Positions 1 to 5,881 of a DNA stretch of 6,497 nt are shown here, piece by piece; the first letter of the stretch is position 1; each line of letters starts with the position of its first letter. The notes beneath the pieces were generated by a model. That model was not told where the DNA came from, did not search any database, and saw nothing but the letters and a program-made list of their open reading frames with translations. The position numbers and the translations under genes are program-made. Source of the DNA: UBA6183 sp046314755. Lineage in GTDB: Bacteria; Bacteroidota; Bacteroidia; UKL13-3. Location of the stretch: assembly GCA_046314755.1 (NCBI GenBank), contig JBKDBG010000066.1, positions 1-6,497 of the forward strand, read 5' to 3'.

Positions 1-1
1 G

Positions 2-2164
2 GCCATAGGGCAACACACTGTACAAGAATTTTTTGCACAACTTTACGCCCACACCGATGTGGTTGCAGAACCTGCAAGTGCAGGCAGAATGATGAACGGA
101 CATTTTGGTACTCGCTCACTACAGGATGATGGAACGTGGAAGAATTTAAAAGATCAAAAAAATTCATCGAGTGATATTTCACCAACTGCCGGTCAAATGC
201 TACGTTTGGTAGGCTTGGCACATGCCAGTAAATACTACAGGCAAAATGCAGCCATCATTGGTGAAAATAACTTCAGTGATAATGGTAATGAAGTAGCTTG
301 GGGAACCATTGGCAATGCCAGTACAAGTGAAGGTCATTTTTTTGAAGCCATTAATGCGGCCGGAGTTTTGCAAGTGCCAATGGTGATTTCTGTTTGGGAT
401 GATGCATACGGAATTTCGGTTCCTGCAAAATATCAAACTACCAAAGAAAATATTTCTGAAATCTTAAAAGGATTTCAAAGAGACGAAAAAGGAAATGGGT
501 ATGAAATTATAACCGTTAACGGTTGGGACTATCCTGCTTTGATTGCTGCCTATGAAAAGGCTTCAACCATTGCCAGAACAAAACATGTACCGGTAATGGT
601 TCATGTGCGCGAACTTACCCAACCACAAGGTCACTCTACTTCCGGATCGCATGAACGTTACAAAAGCAAGGAGCGTTTGGCATGGGAGCAGGAGTATGAT
701 TGTTTGGTACAATTCAGAGCATTTATTCTTACCAAAGGAATTGCATCTGCCGATGAATTGGATAAGTTGGAAGAGGAGGCAAAAAAACATGTTAATGATG
801 CCAAAAAAGCAGCGTGGGAAGCCTACTTATCGCCTATCAAAAATGAATTACGCCAAGCTGTTGAACTTTTAGAGCAATTGGCCAATGAAAGTGGTATTGG
901 TGAAATAACCTCTATTGTTAATGAGTTGTTGGGCATTTCCGAGCCAATTAGGAAAGATATAGGTACGGCCATTGGGAAAGCTTTGCGTTTAACTATTGGC
1001 CAATCTTACTCATCGCGCCAAGCATTAATACAATACCGCGATTCGTTTAAAGAAATAAATGCCGACAGATATAATTCGTATTTGTTTAGTGAAAGTAATG
1101 AATCGGCTTTAAAAGTTCCTTATGTGGCTCCTGAATTTTCAGCAGATAGTAAAATGGTTGACGGACGTGAAGTGATGCAAGCGTTTTTCGATGTTGCTAT
1201 TACTCGCGATCCAAGGGTTTTTGCATTTGGTGAGGATGTAGGAAAAATCGGTGACGTAAATCAAGGTTTTGCAGGATTGCAGGAAAAGCACGGTGAGTCA
1301 AGGGTGTTTGATACGGGTATTCGCGAACTTACTATCATTGGCCAAGGAATTGGCGCTGCTATGCGAGGATTACGTCCAATAGCCGAGATTCAATATCTTG
1401 ATTATTTGTTGTATGGACTTCAGCCATTAAGTGATGACTTGGCTACTTTGCAGTACAGAACAAAGGGTGGACAAAAAGCACCTTTAATTGTTCGCACGCG
1501 CGGACATCGTTTGGAAGGAATTTGGCACAGTGGATCACCAATAGGAATGATTTTACACTCACTAAGGGGAATGCATGTTTTGGTTCCTCGCAACATGGTG
1601 CAAGCGGCAGGCTTTTACAATACCATGCTACAAAGTGATGAACCGGCATTGATTATTGAATGCTTAAACGGGTATAGAACCAAGGAAAAAATTCCTGATA
1701 ATTTGGGCTCATACACCACACCATTAGGAGTTCCGGAAATATTGATTGAAGGATCTGACGTTACCATTGTGAGCTACGGAAGTACATTACGTGTAATTGA
1801 AGAAGCTGTTAAACAATTACAAGAAGCGGGTATTTATTGCGAGTTAATTGATGCTCAAAGTTTATTACCTTTTGATATCAATCATCAAATTGTTGAGTCC
1901 GTTAAAAAAACAAACAAATTGGTGGTAATTGATGAAGATGTTCCGGGAGGAGCTTCAGCATATATTTTACAAAAAATTGTGGAAGAGCAAAATGCTTTCC
2001 GCTATTTAGATGCTAAACCGTTAACCATAACTGCCAAGGCCCACCGCCCGGCTTATGGAACGGATGGAGATTATTTTAGCAAACCGAATACAGAAGAAAT
2101 TTTTGAAACAATACTCAATATGATGCATGAGTATAACCCGTCTCAATTTCCAAAGTTTATTTAA
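2..2164 (+). CDS. Fused alpha/beta 2-oxoacid dehydrogenase E1 component (5' partial)
   Basis: Thiamine-diphosphate-dependent E1 that decarboxylates a 2-oxoacid and passes the acyl group to a lipoyl E2; cytoplasmic. The frame is open from base 2, so the GTG at 59 is not the true start and part of the N-terminus is missing. Counting codons from base 2, the alpha part (about 1-283) holds the cofactor motif GNASTSEG (104-111), WDDAYGIS (132-139) and a GHS loop (His211). A helical, charged linker of about 100 residues follows (about 284-383). The beta part (about 384-720) begins near MVDGREVMQ and carries TGIRE, whose Glu442 is the expected thiamine-activating glutamate, and WHSGSP with His509. 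Family knowledge: alpha and beta are separate proteins in many bacteria, while fused forms are common in Bacteroidota. The usual GDG...NN motif reads GNA...DD here. No E2 or E3 gene is visible, so the substrate (branched-chain 2-oxoacid or pyruvate) cannot be settled. Confidence 0.92.
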   Translation, partial: AIGQHTVQEFFAQLYAHTDVVAEPASAGRMMNGHFGTRSLQDDGTWKNLKDQKNSSSDISPTAGQMLRLVGLAHASKYYRQNAAIIGENNFSDNGNEVAWGTIGNASTSEGHFFEAINAAGVLQVPMVISVWDDAYGISVPAKYQTTKENISEILKGFQRDEKGNGYEIITVNGWDYPALIAAYEKASTIARTKHVPVMVHVRELTQPQGHSTSGSHERYKSKERLAWEQEYDCLVQFRAFILTKGIASADELDKLEEEAKKHVNDAKKAAWEAYLSPIKNELRQAVELLEQLANESGIGEITSIVNELLGISEPIRKDIGTAIGKALRLTIGQSYSSRQALIQYRDSFKEINADRYNSYLFSESNESALKVPYVAPEFSADSKMVDGREVMQAFFDVAITRDPRVFAFGEDVGKIGDVNQGFAGLQEKHGESRVFDTGIRELTIIGQGIGAAMRGLRPIAEIQYLDYLLYGLQPLSDDLATLQYRTKGGQKAPLIVRTRGHRLEGIWHSGSPIGMILHSLRGMHVLVPRNMVQAAGFYNTMLQSDEPALIIECLNGYRTKEKIPDNLGSYTTPLGVPEILIEGSDVTIVSYGSTLRVIEEAVKQLQEAGIYCELIDAQSLLPFDINHQIVESVKKTNKLVVIDEDVPGGASAYILQKIVEEQNAFRYLDAKPLTITAKAHRPAYGTDGDYFSKPNTEEIFETILNMMHEYNPSQFPKFI

Positions 2165-2167
2165 CAC

Positions 2168-2506
2168 GTGATTCGATTTTATAAGGTATACGATTTTAAA
2201 CTGCACGGTGATGAACCTCAGCAATTAAATTCGTTACGGACCATTGTAATTGAAGGCAAAAAAATTTGTATGGCTCGCCTTGAATCGGGCTATTATGCCG
2301 TGGATAATAAATGCCCACATGCAGGGGCGCATTTAAGTGCCGGATGGTGCGAAAATCAATTGGTGGTTTGTCCTATTCATCGGTATAAATATGATTTAAA
2401 AACCGGCAAAGGAATGCAAGGCGATTTTGTTCAGCCATACCCTGTTGAGGTAAGAAAAGATGGTGTTTATATCGGATTAGAAAAAAAGTGGTGGCAGGTG
2501 TTTTAG
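2168..2506 (+). CDS. Soluble Rieske [2Fe-2S] ferredoxin-like protein
   Basis: A 112-residue protein that is essentially one Rieske domain, expected to carry a [2Fe-2S] cluster and act as a cytoplasmic electron carrier. The ligands are visible: CPH gives Cys49 and His51, and CPIH gives Cys68 and His71, spaced C-x-H-x16-C-x2-H. Residues 26-46 form the usual lead-in strands, and the chain ends in a WWQVF tail that I associate with small Rieske proteins of Bacteroidota. There is no signal peptide or membrane anchor, which argues against a cytochrome bc-type Rieske subunit. The start is GTG at 2168; the next in-frame ATG (codon 35) would remove the first strands. The gene follows the E1 stop after a single CAC codon in the same frame, so it should depend on the E1 transcript and terminating ribosomes. 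Its redox partner is unknown; NirD-like or dioxygenase-ferredoxin-like roles are possible. Confidence 0.93.
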   Translation: MIRFYKVYDFKLHGDEPQQLNSLRTIVIEGKKICMARLESGYYAVDNKCPHAGAHLSAGWCENQLVVCPIHRYKYDLKTGKGMQGDFVQPYPVEVRKDGVYIGLEKKWWQVF

Positions 2507-2528
2507 TGTAAAATCACACACTCTTTTT
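2498..2528 (+). terminator. Weak candidate intrinsic terminator after the Rieske gene
   Basis: GTGTTTTA (2498-2505) can pair with TAAAA (2509-2513) and CAC (2515-2517) around a GTG loop, leaving T2514 bulged. A run of five T (2524-2528) begins seven bases after the stem. The stem is AT-rich and the T-run is not immediately adjacent, so this is only a plausible terminator. It overlaps the end of both convergent genes and shows no T-run in the minus direction. Confidence 0.27.
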
Positions 2529-4019
2529 ACTAAAAATTAGTAAACCAATAAATGTAAATAATCCATTAAGAATAAGTAACTCTAAGCCTATTTCAAATGA
2601 GCCGGTAATGTCTTTTTGGAATACATCAATTACATAACACATTACAGGTGCAATTACGCAAATAAACGGAGTGAGCTTATCATTAATGGTTCTTTTGGTT
2701 AACAATCCAAATGCAAATAATCCCAATAATGGACCATAGGTATATCCTGCAACTTTTAAAATTACACCAATCATACTTGCACTATCAATCCATTTAAATA
2801 CAAGCACAAATGCTAAAAATATTGCTGCGAAACTTAAGTGCACACGTTGTCTTATTTTTTGTCGTTGAGCATCATTTAATTCAGCGTTACGTTGAATACC
2901 GATGATATCTAAACAGAATGATGATGTTAATGCTGTAATGGCGCCATCTGCACTTGGAAATAAAGCAGAAATTAGTGCAATGATAAACACAATGGAAACA
3001 ATGGGCGACATGTAATGTAAAGCAATTGCCGGGAATAATTTATCTCCGGATATATCTTTTCCATCCAGCATAAGTCGGGTGATATTTTTACCATTTTCAG
3101 TAAGTGTAATTTGCTCAGCACCTAAATGTTGTGCATACACAAACAACATACCTCCCAAAACCAAAAACAAACTAATCACCACAAGCATAATGGCAGAAAG
3201 CGAAAGCATGTTTTTTCTTGAATCACCAAGTGTTTTAACTGAAATGTTTTTTTGCATCATCTCTTGATCCATCCCGGTCATGGTAATGGTAATAAATGCA
3301 CCGGCAAGTATTTGTTTCAAAAAGTAGGATTTACTTTCCGGGTTAAAAGAAAATACTTTTGTTAACCCTGATTCACCAATTTTATGTACACCTTCTACCA
3401 AATTTAAATTCATTTCCGATAAAATATAAAAGGTACAAATCACCAAGCCCCCAAGCATAAATGCGGTTTGTAAAGTATCGGTCCAAACTATTGTTTTTAC
3501 ACCTCCTTCGTAGGTGTACAATAAAATCATAATGAGAATAACTAAAGTAGTTACCCAAAATGGAACCCCTAATTCAGATAAAATGGCATCTTGTAAGATT
3601 TTAACCACCAAATACAAGCGTGCGGTTGCGCCTAACGTACGTGATACAATAAAAAATCCTGCACCGGTTTTATAGGATACAAATCCTAAGCGTGTTTTTA
3701 AGTAATCGTAAATGGAGGTTAGGTTTAATTTATAATATAAAGGTAGCAACACATAAGCTATCACTACATATCCAATAAGGTAGCCAATGGTAATTTGCAA
3801 ATATCCGAAAGCATCGGTTGGTACTGCACCCGGCACACTTACGAACGTTACGCCCGATAACGAAGTGCCAATCATTCCAAATGCCACCAACATCCAGTTG
3901 CTGCTTTTATTGCCAATGAAAAAGGTTTGGTTGTTACTTCCTCTTGAGGTATAATAAGCTACTCCAAGTAAAACACCAAAGTAGGCCAGTATGATGATGA
4001 AAAGAAAAATTGGTGACAT
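2514..4019 (-). CDS. Sodium:solute symporter (SSS family, TC 2.A.21)
   Basis: A 501-residue inner-membrane protein predicted to couple solute uptake to the sodium gradient. I count about 13 hydrophobic segments, roughly 4-22, 41-61, 74-96, 119-140, 154-170, 180-202, 234-256, 273-297, 330-352, 395-411, 415-440, 447-465 and 476-496, matching the family's usual topology and length. Family motifs are clear: EGGVKTIVWTDTLQ (171-184) and TGMDQEMMQKN (248-258). The segment ALFPSADGAITALTSSFCLDI (from 352) corresponds to the helix that supplies the second sodium site. A hydrophilic loop at about 298-328 separates two helices. The substrate cannot be read from the sequence; relatives carry sugars, proline, pantothenate, iodide or sialic acid. 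The start is ATG at 4019, supported by a TAGTTTTG element four bases upstream. It is convergent with the Rieske gene, diverges from recR, and seems to be transcribed alone. Confidence 0.95.
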   Translation of the reverse strand: MSPIFLFIIILAYFGVLLGVAYYTSRGSNNQTFFIGNKSSNWMLVAFGMIGTSLSGVTFVSVPGAVPTDAFGYLQITIGYLIGYVVIAYVLLPLYYKLNLTSIYDYLKTRLGFVSYKTGAGFFIVSRTLGATARLYLVVKILQDAILSELGVPFWVTTLVILIMILLYTYEGGVKTIVWTDTLQTAFMLGGLVICTFYILSEMNLNLVEGVHKIGESGLTKVFSFNPESKSYFLKQILAGAFITITMTGMDQEMMQKNISVKTLGDSRKNMLSLSAIMLVVISLFLVLGGMLFVYAQHLGAEQITLTENGKNITRLMLDGKDISGDKLFPAIALHYMSPIVSIVFIIALISALFPSADGAITALTSSFCLDIIGIQRNAELNDAQRQKIRQRVHLSFAAIFLAFVLVFKWIDSASMIGVILKVAGYTYGPLLGLFAFGLLTKRTINDKLTPFICVIAPVMCYVIDVFQKDITGSFEIGLELLILNGLFTFIGLLIFSKKSV

Positions 4020-4023
4020 AGTA

Positions 4024-4031
4024 CAAAACTA
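4024..4031 (-). promoter_or_regulatory. Bacteroidota-type -7 element for the symporter
   Basis: Read on the minus strand this is TAGTTTTG, an exact fit to TAnnTTTG. Only four bases (TACT) separate it from the ATG, so transcription would begin at or just around the start codon. I find no TTG at the expected -33 spacing, which lowers confidence. Confidence 0.5.
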
Positions 4032-4140
4032 AAATCAGGCCGCTAACTTCATAACGATAGTTAATCACAACGGCTTAATGGTGTAAACTAAAACCTACAA
4101 TAGAATTTAATTGCTTGTTTCTACCTCCTAAAATAATCAT

Positions 4141-4148
4141 TACTTTTG
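4141..4148 (+). promoter_or_regulatory. Bacteroidota-type -7 element for recR
   Basis: TACTTTTG fits TAnnTTTG exactly and ends six bases before the recR ATG at 4155. A TTG at 4115-4117 lies 23 bases upstream, a little far for a -33 element. The predicted transcription start falls at or within a few bases of the ATG, so the message should be leaderless or nearly so. The element also overlaps a TTG at 4146 that would otherwise be a possible start codon. Confidence 0.55.
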
Positions 4149-4154
4149 CTCACC

Positions 4155-4760
4155 ATGAACTATCCTTCAACATTAATTGAAGAAGCCGTAAACGAGCTGA
4201 GTAAATTCCCGGGAGTTGGTAAAAAAAGCGCCATGCGAATGGTGTTGCATTTACTTAAGCAAGAAGTTGTTGAGGTAAACAAGCTGGGTGAAGCCATTAT
4301 TAAACTGCGTAATAATATACGCTACTGCACGCGTTGCGGTAATGTAAGTGATACCGAATTATGCAACATTTGTAACAGCCCGAAAAGAGACCAACAATTG
4401 ATTTGCGTGGTGGAAGATTTACGTGATGTGATTGCCATAGAAAACACAGGTCAATTCACAGGCACATATCATGTACTAGGCGGGTTGATTAGTCCGGTAA
4501 ACGGTATTGGTCCTGATGAGTTAAATATTGCGGCATTACTCAATAGGGTGGTTCAAGAACAAACACAAGAGGTGATTATGGCCTTAAGCGCTACCATGGA
4601 AGGCGATACAACCGTGTTTTATTTGTCGAAAAAACTAAAGGATTTGAACATAAGAGTAACTACTATTTCCAGAGGAATTGCCATAGGCGGAGAGTTGGAA
4701 TATGCTGATGAAATTACCCTTGGCAGAAGTATAGCACTTAGAGTTCCTTATAATGCATAG
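4155..4760 (+). CDS. recR: Recombination mediator protein RecR
   Basis: RecR works with RecO and RecF to load RecA onto SSB-coated single-stranded gaps; it is cytoplasmic and forms a DNA-encircling ring. The 201 residues match the usual family length. In order: an N-terminal helix-hairpin-helix with FPGVGKKSAMRM (18-29), a four-cysteine zinc finger (Cys58, Cys61, Cys70, Cys73), a Toprim domain opening with ICVVEDLRDVIAIE (83-96) and HVLGG (106-110), and the conserved C-terminal stretch with SRGIAIGGELEYADEITLGR. The start chosen is ATG at 4155; the in-frame TTG at 4146 would add three residues but lies inside the -7 promoter element. No Shine-Dalgarno sequence is visible. In many bacteria recR sits beside dnaX and ybaB; neither is here. 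The next gene follows on the same strand after 52 bases. Confidence 0.98.
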   Translation: MNYPSTLIEEAVNELSKFPGVGKKSAMRMVLHLLKQEVVEVNKLGEAIIKLRNNIRYCTRCGNVSDTELCNICNSPKRDQQLICVVEDLRDVIAIENTGQFTGTYHVLGGLISPVNGIGPDELNIAALLNRVVQEQTQEVIMALSATMEGDTTVFYLSKKLKDLNIRVTTISRGIAIGGELEYADEITLGRSIALRVPYNA

Positions 4761-4800
4761 CATTTAACCAAAACATAACATATAAGCTTTAAAATAAATT

Positions 4801-4808
4801 TAATATCG
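4801..4808 (+). promoter_or_regulatory. Degenerate -7-like element before the ureohydrolase gene
   Basis: TAATATCG sits four bases before the ATG at 4813, the same offset as the symporter's element, but differs from TAnnTTTG at two of the six fixed positions. No -33 TTG is seen. It may be a weak promoter inside a recR-led transcript, or a coincidence. Confidence 0.2.
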
Positions 4809-4812
4809 AGCC

Positions 4813-5862
4813 ATGAATAAAGAGAAAAAAATACAATCGTTTAATCCAAATGATATAGGCAGTGCTGATGGAAATATTTACGGTTTACCATTTACTGTTG
4901 AAGAGGCAGATGTAGTTATTTTGCCTGTACCTTGGGAAGTAACTGTTTCGTATAGTGCCGGCACAGCTTCGGGTCCGGAGGCAGTTTACGAAGCTTCTTT
5001 TCAGGTTGATTTGTATGACCCAATTGTAACAGATGCTTGGAAAAGAGGTATTGCCATGTTGCCGGTGAGCAAAAAAATCAAAACACAAAGCAATACTTTA
5101 CGCAAAAAGGCAGAGAAATATATTGATATGTATGCCGAAGGAAAAACTCCTGAAAAAAATGCAGGCATGCGTAAAATCCAACAAGAAATAAATAAAGGAA
5201 GCAATGAGCTAAACGCTTGGGTAAAAAAACAAGTACTTAAACAACTCGATCAACAAAAGTTGGTGGGTTTGTTAGGAGGCGATCACAGTACGCCTTTGGG
5301 CTATATACAAGCACTTGCCGAAAGACATGAATCGTTTGGTGTTTTGCAAATAGATGCGCATGCTGATTTACGTGTAGCTTATGAAGGCTTTGAATTTTCA
5401 CATGCATCTATCATGTACAATGCACTTAAAGTTCCTCAAGTAAGTACGCTAACACAAGTTGGCATTCGTGATTATTGCGAAGATGAAAAACAATTGATTG
5501 ATGTAGACAAACGTATTCATACTTTTTTTGATGATGCCATTAAGCATCAACAATACGAAGGGAAATCGTGGAAAGACATTTGCAAGCAAATTATCAAAAC
5601 CTTACCTGATAAAATTTATTTGAGTATTGATATTGACGGTTTAGATCCAAAATTATGTCCGAATACAGGCACACCTGTTCCGGGTGGATTTGAGTTTGAA
5701 CAAGTTATTTATTTGTTGCACGAAGTGGTAAAATCGGGTAAACAAATTATTGGTTTTGACATTAATGAAATTGCTCCGGGAAAAGATGAGTGGGATGCCA
5801 ATGTAGGTGCAAGATTATTGTATAGGGTGAGCAACTTGTGTTTGTTATCCCATGCCCAATAA
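4813..5862 (+). CDS. Agmatinase/arginase-family ureohydrolase
   Basis: A binuclear-manganese hydrolase of the ureohydrolase superfamily, whose members release urea from agmatine or arginine, or formamide from formimidoylglutamate; cytoplasmic. The metal ligands are all visible in the 349 residues: GGDHS (155-159, His158), DAHAD (181-185, Asp181, His183, Asp185) and SIDIDGLDP (271-279, Asp273 and Asp275). The TGTPVPGG signature is at 285-292. SHAS (His196) stands where family members have a catalytic histidine, and NEIAPG (Glu319) matches the late conserved glutamate. It is longer than typical agmatinases of about 300 residues, mainly through a lysine-rich, probably helical insert at roughly 85-145. 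No arginine decarboxylase or hut genes are nearby, so the substrate is open; agmatinase is the customary name for this Bacteroidota group. The start is ATG at 4813, without a Shine-Dalgarno sequence. The next gene begins 19 bases after its stop. Confidence 0.9.
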   Translation: MNKEKKIQSFNPNDIGSADGNIYGLPFTVEEADVVILPVPWEVTVSYSAGTASGPEAVYEASFQVDLYDPIVTDAWKRGIAMLPVSKKIKTQSNTLRKKAEKYIDMYAEGKTPEKNAGMRKIQQEINKGSNELNAWVKKQVLKQLDQQKLVGLLGGDHSTPLGYIQALAERHESFGVLQIDAHADLRVAYEGFEFSHASIMYNALKVPQVSTLTQVGIRDYCEDEKQLIDVDKRIHTFFDDAIKHQQYEGKSWKDICKQIIKTLPDKIYLSIDIDGLDPKLCPNTGTPVPGGFEFEQVIYLLHEVVKSGKQIIGFDINEIAPGKDEWDANVGARLLYRVSNLCLLSHAQ

Positions 5863-5881
5863 TTAGCTGCTTGCAGTAAAG

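Larger units (their letters stand above)
4020..4154. promoter_or_regulatory. Divergent intergenic region between the symporter gene and recR
   Basis: This 135-base AT-rich spacer must hold the promoters for both flanking genes. Besides the two TAnnTTTG elements it contains a short inverted repeat, TAACT (4044-4048) with AGTTA (4059-4063), flanked by GCCG (4039-4042) and CGGC (4071-4074). That could be an operator near the symporter promoter, but five-base arms are easily found by chance. No RNA gene or small ORF is evident. Confidence 0.55.

Noticed and set aside
59..61. GTG as the start codon of the E1 gene
   Set aside because: The same frame is open back to base 2 and encodes family-like sequence (AIGQHTVQEFFAQLYAH), so the gene starts outside the window.
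200..872. Open frames of 75-89 codons on either strand inside the E1 gene (200-436, 563-790, 603-872)
   Set aside because: They overlap a clearly conserved coding frame and encode no recognisable domain; they are frame shadows.
1443..2224. Minus-strand open frames of about 67 codons at 1443-1649 and 2021-2224
   Set aside because: Both are antisense to conserved E1 or Rieske sequence and show no motif.
2526..2544. Hairpin TTTACT/AGTAAA near the 3' end of the symporter gene
   Set aside because: The stem is six AT-dominated pairs inside the coding sequence, with no T-run after it on the minus strand.
3079..3267. A 62-codon plus-strand frame inside the symporter gene
   Set aside because: It is antisense to confidently assigned membrane segments and has no recognisable features.
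4039..4074. Nested inverted repeat GCCG-TAACT...AGTTA-CGGC as an operator or structured RNA
   Set aside because: The arms are only four and five bases with an uneven spacer of one versus seven bases; too weak to list as a separate site.
4123..4129. ACCTCCT, which reads AGGAGGT on the minus strand like a perfect Shine-Dalgarno sequence
   Set aside because: No minus-strand coding frame starts just downstream of it, and the real starts in this window do not use such sites; treated as chance.
4146..4148. TTG as an upstream start for recR
   Set aside because: It lies inside the TACTTTTG promoter element and would add only three residues; the ATG at 4155 gives a normal 201-residue RecR.
4885..5204. 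Two minus-strand frames of 67 codons inside the ureohydrolase gene
   Set aside because: They are antisense to the hydrolase and have no domain or start-site support.
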